Of a DNA stretch of 64,000 nucleotides, positions 1 through 7,074 are shown one piece after another (position 1 is the first letter of the stretch; every line of letters starts with the position of its first letter). Location of the stretch: contig JBGVKZ010000045.1 of the NCBI GenBank assembly GCA_045124055.1, forward strand, positions 1-64,000, read 5' to 3'. The translations under genes were made by a program, and so were the position numbers. Origin of the DNA: CALZKI01 sp045124055. Its GTDB lineage: Bacteria; Bacillota; Clostridia; Lachnospirales; Lachnospiraceae. The notes beneath the pieces were generated by a model. That model made no database searches, was not told the origin of the DNA, and worked only from the letters and a program-made list of their open reading frames with translations.

Positions 1-61
1 GATTGACAAGAGTGCGTTTGAACTCCTCGTCATAGCGGGTTCCATGTTTGTTTGTGGACAT
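1..61 (-). CDS. IS3-type transposase OrfA, N-terminus (partial)
   Basis: Read on the minus strand, the first 20 codons run from an ATG at 61-59 to the window edge. They begin MSTNKHGTRYDEEF and continue KRTLVN, which resembles the start of IS3-family OrfA (helix-turn-helix) proteins. An AAAAAGGAGG ribosome binding site lies at 71-80 with good spacing. The rest of the gene is outside the window, so the family assignment rests on about 20 residues. Confidence 0.6.
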   Translation of the reverse strand, partial: MSTNKHGTRYDEEFKRTLVN

Positions 62-130
62 GTTCAGATACCTCCTTTTTGGTGTCTAGTTTATTGTAAT
101 ACGTAGTTACTTATTGTGTCCACTTTTTTA
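1..130 (-). mobile_element. End of an IS3-type insertion sequence
   Basis: The transposase start, its leader and the T-rich stretch near 111-130 form one end of an insertion sequence. The homology of the next gene to ComEC begins abruptly at about 133-136, which sets the boundary. The exact terminal inverted repeat cannot be fixed because the other end lies outside the window. The target site is inside comEC. Confidence 0.55.
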
Positions 131-132
131 AT

Positions 133-930
133 ATAGATCCAGAAATCACCTGTTTGAGTGTAGGGCAAGGAGATTGTCTAGTGATAGAATACAAGGATTT
201 AGTGTGTGTTATTGATGGAGGAAGTAGTAGCGAAAGCGATGTGGGGACTTATACGTTACTCCCATTTTTGAAATATCAGGGAATTAGACAGGTGGATTAT
301 CTCTTTTTGACCCATAGTGATATGGACCACATAAATGGGATAGAAGCTTTACTGTTGCAAAGTAAAACGGGAGTTACCATCGAAAGAGTAGTGGTTACAG
401 ACGGTAAGAGGCTAGAAGATTATGGAACCATAGGAGAAGTTGTAAAACAACAGAAGATCTCTGTCTGCCAGATGCAGACGGGAGATTTTATCAAAAATGG
501 AGAGCTTCTTTTGGAATGTCTTAGTCCAAGTAAAGAAATACTGGAGAATTCAGAGAAAAGCGGCAATGAGACTTCAATGGTATTATTGCTGACTTGTGGG
601 CAGTTTTCAATGCTTTTCACAGGTGATGCAGAAAACGAGGGAGAAACACTTGTGATGTCAGAACTTCATAGCAAGAAGGTTACTGGAATAACGGTATTAA
701 AGGTGGCTCATCATGGCTCAAAAAATTCCACCGGTACAGAGTTTTTGGAGGTTGTAAGGCCAAAGGTCAGTCTTATTTCCTGCGGAGAGAATAATTCTTA
801 CGGACACCCGCACATAGAAACTTTAGAGAGACTTCGGGAGGCGGGGAGTGAAGTTTTTGTGACAAAGGATAGTGGAGCCATTGTCATTGCAGTAAAGAAC
901 GAGGTAAAGATATATGAGTACATACAATAA
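133..930 (+). pseudogene. comEC: comEC 3' remnant (C-terminal metallo-beta-lactamase domain), disrupted by IS
   Basis: ComEC is the DNA-uptake channel of natural transformation: N-terminal and membrane domains followed by a cytoplasmic metallo-beta-lactamase domain. Only that last domain, about 260 residues, remains. The SVGQGD opening strand, the HSDMDH metal motif, the HHGSKNS motif and YGHPH near the end are all intact. The reading frame stays open upstream of the first possible start (TTG at 154) to about 133, where insertion-sequence DNA begins. There is no ribosome binding site or promoter of its own. It is therefore probably a decayed fragment, although a soluble domain started at TTG 154 cannot be excluded. 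Confidence 0.75.
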
Positions 931-1190
931 ATATGAAAAAGTAGATATGATTACAGACTAAAAAGCTATGGATATTGCTGAGAAAGTATGTCAATTTTCT
1001 ATCTAAAATTTTATATACCCATATATATTTTCAAAATGACATACGAATGACAAAATATATGGATATATTAAAATACATATATCAAAAATAACAGATATAT
1101 ATATCGATTTTTCCAGTAATTGTGCTATAATATGTGGCGTATAGAAATATATACAAAAACATATAGCGATATCGTTTGGTGGTCGAGAAT
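931..1190. promoter_or_regulatory. AT-rich intergenic region with lysR promoter and ATATC-type inverted repeats
   Basis: This 260-bp gap holds no gene. An extended -10 box (TGCTATAAT) is at 1123-1131. Upstream lie an inverted repeat with arms GATATAT and ATATATC (1062-1083) and the palindrome GATATATATATC (1094-1105). These are plausible binding sites for the LysR protein encoded just downstream, but in such AT-rich DNA they could arise by chance. Confidence 0.35.
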
Positions 1191-2129
1191 ATGAATACAT
1201 TACATTTAAAATACGTACTTGAAGTAGAAAAATCTGGTTCAATATCGCAGGCAGCACAAAATTTGTTTATGGCACAGCCTAATTTGAGTAAAGCGATTAA
1301 AGACTTGGAAGGTGAACTTGGGTATAAGATATTTAGAAGAACTACCAGTGGGGTTAATGTAACAGAAAAAGGGGCAGAATTTTTGTACCATGCCAAAAAG
1401 GCTATGGAGCAGATTACGGAGATTGAAAGGCTGGCTGGGAAAAAAGACACCGAAAGCAAACAATTTAAGATATCTATTCCGAGAGGGAGCTATATAGCCA
1501 ATGGCTTTACTGCATTTGTTGCGGGACTCGAAATTGCCCAGGGGTTAGATATTACCATTAATGAAACTAATACGCTAAAGACCATTTCCAATGTGGCGGA
1601 CAGAGGATATAATATGGGAATTATCCGTTATCAGCTGTCAGATGAGGAAATTTTCAAAAATCGTTTAAAAGGCAATAAGCTGGAACAAGAAACCATATGG
1701 GAATTTGAATATGTGTTGGTTATGTCGAAACATCACCCTCTAGCTACAAAAGAAAAAATTTGTGTAGAAGATTTAAAAGATTATGTAAAAATCACTCATG
1801 GGGATATTGAGATTCCGCACACAAAAAGTTCGGAAAATGCCAATGAAGAAGGCAATGTGTCTTCAGAAAAAACGATTTATGTCTATGAGCGAGGTAGCCA
1901 GTTTGACCTTTTGGCAAATGTGCCGACAACTTATATGTGGGTATCCCCGATTCCAGATTCTTACTTAGAAAAAAATAACTTGGTTCAAAGAGCCTGTGAG
2001 GCAAAAAATAACCGTTATAAAGATGTGCTTATTTATAGACAGGACTATGAGCTTGGAGAATATGATAAACTTTTCCAAAATAAGATTTACGAATCAAAAG
2101 TGGAAGTGGCATCTGCAAAATATTATTAG
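1191..2129 (+). CDS. LysR-family transcriptional regulator
   Basis: A 312-residue protein with the N-terminal winged helix-turn-helix of LysR regulators. Residues about 18-45 read SQAAQNLFMAQPNLSKAIKDL and are followed by the FRRTTSGVNVTEKG wing, then a substrate-binding-type effector domain from about residue 90. ATG 1191 is chosen over the TTG at 1176 because it places the family's usual N-terminus directly at the start. The ribosome binding site is weak. A terminator separates it from the formate/nitrite channel gene downstream. Its pairing with that transporter suggests it may sense formate, nitrite or a related anion, but no ligand is visible from sequence. Confidence 0.85.
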   Translation: MNTLHLKYVLEVEKSGSISQAAQNLFMAQPNLSKAIKDLEGELGYKIFRRTTSGVNVTEKGAEFLYHAKKAMEQITEIERLAGKKDTESKQFKISIPRGSYIANGFTAFVAGLEIAQGLDITINETNTLKTISNVADRGYNMGIIRYQLSDEEIFKNRLKGNKLEQETIWEFEYVLVMSKHHPLATKEKICVEDLKDYVKITHGDIEIPHTKSSENANEEGNVSSEKTIYVYERGSQFDLLANVPTTYMWVSPIPDSYLEKNNLVQRACEAKNNRYKDVLIYRQDYELGEYDKLFQNKIYESKVEVASAKYY

Positions 2130-2136
2130 TTAATAA

Positions 2137-2181
2137 AGTAATGGCAATATATAAAAATGCATATATCGCCATTACTTTTTT
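2137..2181 (+). terminator. Rho-independent terminator after lysR
   Basis: AGTAATGGC pairs with GCCATTACT across an AT-rich loop and is followed by six T residues. It ends the lysR transcript before focA. Confidence 0.8.
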
Positions 2182-2242
2182 ATATTTCCTCTATCTAAAT
2201 TCCTTTTGATACAATTTGTACGTTTGAAATAAGGAGAGAAAA

Positions 2243-3154
2243 ATGGCAGGATTTTTATCGGTAAAAGAAACAATTACAAAATATATTGAGGGCTGTCAGG
2301 CAAAAGTACAGATGCCAACCAAAACGTTACTTGGAAAAGCGATTTTAGCCGGGGCGATGATTGCTATGGGTGCGGCAGCAAGTAGTGTAGCGGCTCATGC
2401 AGTTTCCAATGTAGGAATTGCAAGATTAGTTGCGGCAGTTGTTTTCCCAGTAGGTCTTATGATGGTGATACAGCTTGGGGCAGAACTTTTTACGGGAGAT
2501 TGTCTGATTGCTATGGGTGTTATGGACGGAAAACAGAAAGTATCAGCGTCCATTCGTGTTTTAACTTTGGTATATATAGGAAACTTTATTGGTGCTAGTT
2601 TACTGGCAGTTTTGATAGCGATGAGTGGTCAGTTGGATTACTCAGGCGGCTTGCTTGGTGCATATACAATTAAAGTAGCACTTGGTAAGGCTAACATCTC
2701 CTTTGTCCAGGGAGTAGTTTCCGGTTTGCTTTGTAATGTTTTAGTTTGTGCAGCTGTTTTAATGGCAGTTAGTGCAAAAGATATTACAGGGAAACTGCTC
2801 TCTGTTTTCTTTACAATTATGTTGTTTGTAACGGCTGGTTTTGAACACTGTGTTGCAAATATGTACTATATAACAGCCGGTATCATTGCAAAGATGAATC
2901 CGGAATATGTGAAAGTTGCTGTGGATACCTATGGATATACGACAAAGCAGCTGGAAGCCTTGAATTTTACCAATTATTTTGTAGGAAATCTTCTTCCTGT
3001 TACGATTGGAAACATTATTGGAGGCGTGGTATTATTTGGTGCTCCAATGTTCTTTTTGAATATGAATAAAGAAAAAGTAGTAAAAGAAGAAAAGAAGGAG
3101 GAAATCAAAAATGATGCTATATATACAGCAGTTTTTGCAGACACTTCTCGCTGA
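2243..3154 (+). CDS. Formate/nitrite transporter (FNT) family channel
   Basis: A 303-residue integral membrane protein with the six-helix layout of FocA/NirC channels. Recognisable pieces are the AAAVVFPVGLMMVIQLGAELFTGD region (residues about 70-95), and CNVLVCAAVLMA followed by the FEHCVANMYYI stretch that carries the conserved pore histidine. It moves formate, nitrite or hydrosulfide across the membrane; which one cannot be told. AAGGAGAG precedes the ATG. The C-terminus is a cytoplasmic Lys/Glu-rich tail, and its coding DNA also carries the start of an overlapping small gene in another frame. Confidence 0.9.
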   Translation: MAGFLSVKETITKYIEGCQAKVQMPTKTLLGKAILAGAMIAMGAAASSVAAHAVSNVGIARLVAAVVFPVGLMMVIQLGAELFTGDCLIAMGVMDGKQKVSASIRVLTLVYIGNFIGASLLAVLIAMSGQLDYSGGLLGAYTIKVALGKANISFVQGVVSGLLCNVLVCAAVLMAVSAKDITGKLLSVFFTIMLFVTAGFEHCVANMYYITAGIIAKMNPEYVKVAVDTYGYTTKQLEALNFTNYFVGNLLPVTIGNIIGGVVLFGAPMFFLNMNKEKVVKEEKKEEIKNDAIYTAVFADTSR

Positions 3155-3227
3155 GGTTCTCGGTGTTGCCTGCGTAGCAGGAGTTCTTTATGTATATTGG
3201 AATGCAATGACAAAAAAGGAAAAGTAA
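3111..3227 (+). CDS. 38-residue single-span membrane peptide overlapping the FNT gene
   Basis: An open frame of 38 codons begins with two ATG codons at 3111 and 3114, and overlaps the last 44 bases of the channel gene in a different frame. A strong AAGAAGGAGG ribosome binding site ends at 3102 with ideal spacing. The peptide has a short amphipathic start (MMLYIQQFLQTLLAE), one hydrophobic span (VLGVACVAGVLYVYW) and a Lys-rich end, fitting a single-span inner-membrane peptide. The good ribosome site, the translational coupling and the terminator directly after it all support a real gene. I do not recognise a family. It may be an accessory peptide of the channel. Confidence 0.7.
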   Translation: MMLYIQQFLQTLLAEVLGVACVAGVLYVYWNAMTKKEK

Positions 3228-3260
3228 TCCCTTATTTGTATAATCGCTATACCCCTTATG

Positions 3261-3292
3261 AAAAAGGATAGATTTTTATCTATCCTTTTTTG
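3261..3292 (+). terminator. Terminator after FNT/small peptide
   Basis: AAAAAGGATAGAT pairs with ATCTATCCTTTTTT around a T-rich loop. The stem is nearly perfect and may work in both directions. Confidence 0.85.
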
Positions 3293-3375
3293 CTATTTGA
3301 AATACACACGACTTGACACTATTTTCACCATATGCAAAAATAAAAACGGTATAAATAATAACGAGGTAGACTGTT

Positions 3376-4353
3376 TTGGGCAGAATAGATGAAGATATAA
3401 AATCCGGACAATTAAATCACATTTATCTTTTATACGGAGAAGAAGCATACCTTAGAAAACAGTACAAAGAACGGCTGAAAAAAGCACTTTCGCCAGAAGA
3501 TGATTCGATGAATTACAGCTACTTTGAGGGAAAAGAGGTTACTTTTGGGGAAATTATTGATTTGGCAGAGACGATGCCTTTTTTATCAGATAAAAGGGCG
3601 ATTGTCATAGAAAACAGTAGTTTCTTTAAGGGGGAAGGGGAAAAAATTGCTGAGTACCTAAATGCTGTGCCGGACACCACATATTTTGTTTTTGTAGAAG
3701 AATCCGTAGATAAACGCAGCAAATTGTATAAATCGATTGCAAAGAATGGCTGCGTTGTTGAATTAAATGGGCTATCAGAGGATAAGATTGTTACTTGGAT
3801 TTTAGGAATTTTGAAACGTGATAGTAAAAAAATCACTCAAAACACGATGGAATATCTGTTATCAAAAATTGGTACAGATATGGAAAATATCCGCTCAGAA
3901 TTGGAAAAACTGATATGCTATTGTTATGATAGAGAGGTCATTACAAAGGAAGATATAGACGCAGTTTGCACGACGCAGATTAGTAATCAGATTTTTGAAA
4001 TGCTGGATGCTATGGCAAATAAGCGACAAAAAACGGCACTTCAGCTCTATTACAATCTACTTGCATTAAAAGAACCACCAATGCGTATCCTGTATTTGAT
4101 AGGCAGACAGTTTAATTTATTGTTACAAGCCAGATTGTTAAAACAAAAGGGTTTTGGAGATAGAACGATTGCTGAAAAAATTGGCGTGCCACCTTTTGCC
4201 GCTACAAAATACTTAAATCAGGCAGGCAAATTTAGATTAGAAGATTTGAAAAAAGCGGTGGAAGAATGCGTAGAGGCTGACTGGGCAGTAAAATCTGGTA
4301 ACCGTAATGACAGACTGAGCGTAGAACTTCTAATTATTAAATATAGTAACTAA
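3376..4353 (+). CDS. holA: DNA polymerase III subunit delta
   Basis: A 325-residue clamp-loader delta subunit, which opens the sliding clamp during replication. The N-terminus carries the typical HIYLLYGEEAYLRKQY segment, and the middle has the ISNQIFEMLDAMANKR helix common to HolA proteins, with the family's usual length. Translation starts at TTG 3376: a GAGGT site lies 9 bases upstream and no ATG fits the conserved N-terminus. In many Firmicutes holA directly follows comEC; here the lysR-FNT cassette separates them. It is followed after 18 bases by the yqeY-like gene, so the two are probably cotranscribed. Confidence 0.92.
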   Translation: MGRIDEDIKSGQLNHIYLLYGEEAYLRKQYKERLKKALSPEDDSMNYSYFEGKEVTFGEIIDLAETMPFLSDKRAIVIENSSFFKGEGEKIAEYLNAVPDTTYFVFVEESVDKRSKLYKSIAKNGCVVELNGLSEDKIVTWILGILKRDSKKITQNTMEYLLSKIGTDMENIRSELEKLICYCYDREVITKEDIDAVCTTQISNQIFEMLDAMANKRQKTALQLYYNLLALKEPPMRILYLIGRQFNLLLQARLLKQKGFGDRTIAEKIGVPPFAATKYLNQAGKFRLEDLKKAVEECVEADWAVKSGNRNDRLSVELLIIKYSN

Positions 4354-4371
4354 GAGAAAGGAAGAAAAAAT

Positions 4372-4818
4372 ATGAGTAAAATTGACGTTGTAAGACAGGC
4401 AATGGTAGAAGCCATGAAAAATAAGGATAAAGAGAGAAAAGACACGTTGTCTTTATTACTGAGTGCCTTAAAAAATAAACAGATTGATAAAAGAGCTGAA
4501 TTGACAGAGGCAGAAGAAAATGAAGTTGTAAAAAAAGAAATAAAACAGACAAAAGAAACTATGGAGCTTGCACCAAGTGACAGAACAGATATTAAAGAAC
4601 AGTGTCAGAAACGTCTTGACGTTTTAAAAGAATTTGCACCGGAAGAAATGAGCGAAGAACAAATTAAAGCAGAAATAAAGGCGGTGTTAGAAGCTCTTGA
4701 AATCACTGAATTTACTGCAAAAGAAAAAGGAAAAGTTATGAAAGAACTTATGCCAAGAGTAAAAGGCAAAGCGGATGGCGGTTTGGTAAACAAAATCGTT
4801 GGGGAAATGACAGTATAG
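4372..4818 (+). CDS. yqeY: GatB/YqeY domain protein
   Basis: A 148-residue protein of the YqeY family, which shares its fold with the tRNA-binding tail of the GatB amidotransferase subunit. The N-terminal MKNKDKERKDTLSLLLSALK helix and the C-terminal GKVMKELMPRVKGKADGGLVN segment are characteristic. It is a free-standing cytoplasmic protein of uncertain role, possibly tRNA-related. AAAGGAAG precedes the ATG, and it follows holA closely. Confidence 0.85.
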   Translation: MSKIDVVRQAMVEAMKNKDKERKDTLSLLLSALKNKQIDKRAELTEAEENEVVKKEIKQTKETMELAPSDRTDIKEQCQKRLDVLKEFAPEEMSEEQIKAEIKAVLEALEITEFTAKEKGKVMKELMPRVKGKADGGLVNKIVGEMTV

Positions 4819-4870
4819 GATATCATATATCAAAATGTATTGTAAAATACAATTCGTTATAGAATAATAG

Positions 4871-4899
4871 TTGACATTATTTTTATAGGTGTGTAATAT
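4871..4899 (+). promoter_or_regulatory. Promoter of the first degV gene
   Basis: TTGACA (4871-4876) and TAATAT (4894-4899) are separated by 17 bases, a good housekeeping-sigma promoter upstream of the DegV gene. Confidence 0.7.
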
Positions 4900-4964
4900 G
4901 GTATTGAAAACTACATAACAAAGTAATGCGATGCTTTGCTTTGTTGCTTAATGAGAGGTGTTAT

Positions 4965-5852
4965 ATGAGCGATTATGTACTTAGCTGTTGTTCCACAGCA
5001 GATTTATCCAAAGAACATTTTGAGGAAAGAAATATTAAATATACTTGTTTTAAATATTATTTAGACGATGTATGTTATCCAGATGACTTAGGTCAGACAA
5101 TTCCTTTTGACAAGTTTTATCAGATGATGGTAGATGGTGCAGATACGAAGACTTCACAGATTAATTCAGAAGAATATGAAGCATACTTCACACCATTTTT
5201 AGAAGAAGGTAAAGATATTATTCATTTGTGCTTGTCTTCTGGTATTTCAGGTGCTTGTAATTCTGCTATGATAGCAAGAAATGAATTGGCAGAAAAATAC
5301 CCAGATAGAAAGATTTATGTAATTGATTCCCTAGCAGCTTCTTCAGGCTTTGGACTTTTAATGGATAAGGCGGCAGATTTACGTGATAGTGGTATGTCAA
5401 TCGACGATTTATATAATTGGCTTGAAGAGAATAAATTGAAAATGCATCATTGGTTTTTCTCTAGCGATTTGACCTTCTTTGTAAAAGGTGGTCGTGTTTC
5501 AAAAACAGCCGGATTTGTAGGCGGTATTTTAAATATTTGTCCATTATTAAATGTAAGTTATGAAGGAAAACTAATTCCAAGAGAAAAAATCCGTACAAAG
5601 AAAAAAGTAATTACTGCCATTGTTGATAAAATGGAGCAGTACGCTGATAACGGCTTGGAATATGCAGACAAATGTTATATTTCACAATCAGCTTGTTTAG
5701 AAGATGCAAAACAGGTGGCAGAGCTTGTTGAGAGCCGTTTCCCACATTTGAAAGGAAAAGTGCTAATTAATAGCATTGGTACCACCATTGGCAGTCATAC
5801 AGGCCCTGGAACAGTAGCACTGTTCTTCTGGGGAAAAGAAAGACAAGAATAA
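4965..5852 (+). CDS. DegV family fatty-acid-binding protein
   Basis: A 295-residue DegV-type protein. This family binds a fatty acid and presents it to fatty-acid kinase (FakA/FakB system). The SSGISGACNSA motif, the YVIDSLAASSGFG segment and FFVKGGRVSK are conserved DegV elements. Start 4965 is chosen because GAGAGGTG lies 6 bases upstream; the upstream ATG at 4926 has no such site. A second DegV gene is at 22520. Its own promoter and terminator make it a single-gene unit. Confidence 0.85.
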   Translation: MSDYVLSCCSTADLSKEHFEERNIKYTCFKYYLDDVCYPDDLGQTIPFDKFYQMMVDGADTKTSQINSEEYEAYFTPFLEEGKDIIHLCLSSGISGACNSAMIARNELAEKYPDRKIYVIDSLAASSGFGLLMDKAADLRDSGMSIDDLYNWLEENKLKMHHWFFSSDLTFFVKGGRVSKTAGFVGGILNICPLLNVSYEGKLIPREKIRTKKKVITAIVDKMEQYADNGLEYADKCYISQSACLEDAKQVAELVESRFPHLKGKVLINSIGTTIGSHTGPGTVALFFWGKERQE

Positions 5853-5863
5853 TTTGGAAATAA

Positions 5864-5907
5864 AGGACGCTTTAAGGTCAGAGATGACTTTGAAAGTGTC
5901 TTTTTTT
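5864..5907 (+). terminator. Terminator after degV
   Basis: GACGCTTTAAGGTCA can pair with TGACTTTGAAAGTGTC (some wobble pairs) and is followed by seven T residues. Confidence 0.75.
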
Positions 5908-5928
5908 ATTTGTTTCTAAATTTTAAAG

Positions 5929-6046
5929 TTGAATTAAGGTTTCGTAGCTATAATACATATAGTGTTTCAATTTTCTTTATATTTTTTCCCTGAAAACTAT
6001 CGTTTGTCAGTTAGTCATACCTCTGACAGACGGTAGTTTTATTTTG
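5929..6046 (+). other. Promoter-like site and stand-alone strong hairpin, candidate small RNA
   Basis: Downstream of the degV terminator, TATAAT at 5949-5954 has only a poorly spaced TTGAAT (5929) upstream. It is followed at 5993-6040 by an 18-bp stem: AAAACTATCGTTTGTCAG pairs with CTGACAGACGGTAGTTTT, wobble pairs included, then a short T-rich run. No reading frame lies between. It may be a short noncoding RNA or a second terminator. Confidence 0.4.
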
Positions 6047-6147
6047 TATTTATGAATTTCTTTGATTAAAAGTACGATTTATAGGACATAAGTAATTGTA
6101 TTGTTTAACCATAACAAAAACAAAGGTATTGGGAAAGGAAGTATAAT

Positions 6148-6525
6148 ATGAGAATTTTAGAAAATAGAAAAAACACTTTTGGGATGATAGCTTTATTGAT
6201 TATGATAGCACTTGCAATTTGGAGTATATGTGGAATTAAGGCTTATGCCGTTGAAAAAGCGGACAATGACAAAATAGAATATCAATTAAAAGAAAGCAGT
6301 TTTTTAAGGGAAGTGCGAAACTGTATGGAGGAAAGTGGATATTATAATAGTGGTGTGACACTAACCAAGGTAATGGATATAGATGGAATGATTTCTTATA
6401 CAGCCTTAGTGCATCATCAGGATATTGATTTAGAAGATACAGAAAAGGTAAATCAGGTTTATGCTTCTTTAGAGAAAATTGATATTCCTATGGCAAATGC
6501 TATTGTAAATTATAAACTTTTCTAG
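6148..6525 (+). CDS. Small exported or membrane-anchored protein, unknown function
   Basis: A 125-residue protein with a hydrophobic segment at about residues 11-33 followed by AYA-VEK, which could be a signal-peptidase site or a membrane anchor. The rest is a small acidic extracytoplasmic domain with mixed helix/strand character (EVRNCMEESGYYNSGVTLTKV, later YTALVHHQDIDLED). GGGAAAGGAAG precedes the ATG. I do not recognise a family. It stands alone between two hairpins and the DUF1653 gene. Confidence 0.65.
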   Translation: MRILENRKNTFGMIALLIMIALAIWSICGIKAYAVEKADNDKIEYQLKESSFLREVRNCMEESGYYNSGVTLTKVMDIDGMISYTALVHHQDIDLEDTEKVNQVYASLEKIDIPMANAIVNYKLF

Positions 6526-6619
6526 GATTATTTTACTAAAAAATGCCAAATGGAAATCAATGACAAGTGTGCAAAAATCAAGTATAATCGGAGTAACAAG
6601 GAAGTTGGAGGAGTAAAGC

Positions 6620-7072
6620 ATGAGAATTATTCCAGTAGAAGGAGAAATCTATCATCATTTTAAAGGAAACGAATATCAGATTATTGCTGTGGCAGAGCAT
6701 TCGGAAGATGGAAGCCAGATGGTCGTATACAAAGCGTTATATGGCGAGGGAAAATGTTATGTTCGACCACTGGATATGTTTATGGAAGAAATTGATAAGG
6801 AAAAATACCCAGATGCTACGCAGACTTACCGTTTTGAAAAGGTGGAATATCAGGTTTCCCCACAGGTTATGGCATATCTGGAAGCAGATACTTATAAAGA
6901 AAAGCTGGATATTGTACTGCGTTTAAAAGATATTATTACAGAAGATATGATTTCAACGATGGCTATGGCTCACGATATTAGTATATGTGAAGGCGATGTG
7001 CAGAAAAAGTATGAGAGTTTGTGTTCTGCTCTTCAGATACTTGCCAAGTATGACGGACAAAGATTGAGGTAA
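6620..7072 (+). CDS. DUF1653 domain protein
   Basis: A 150-residue protein whose first 70 residues match the DUF1653 pattern: YHHFKGNEYQIIAVAEHSEDG, then MVVYKALYGEG and VRPLDMFMEEI. The second half is helical and may be a separate small domain. The function of DUF1653 is not established. The stop codon lies 2 bases before the ATG of the SfsA-MutY gene, so the two are translationally coupled. GTTGGAGGAG is a good ribosome site. Confidence 0.8.
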   Translation: MRIIPVEGEIYHHFKGNEYQIIAVAEHSEDGSQMVVYKALYGEGKCYVRPLDMFMEEIDKEKYPDATQTYRFEKVEYQVSPQVMAYLEADTYKEKLDIVLRLKDIITEDMISTMAMAHDISICEGDVQKKYESLCSALQILAKYDGQRLR

Positions 7073-7074
7073 AT

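Noticed and set aside
1021..1110. Dense ATATAT repeats as a structured element
   Set aside because: Simple AT-rich composition explains most of them; kept only as weak operator candidates for the LysR gene.
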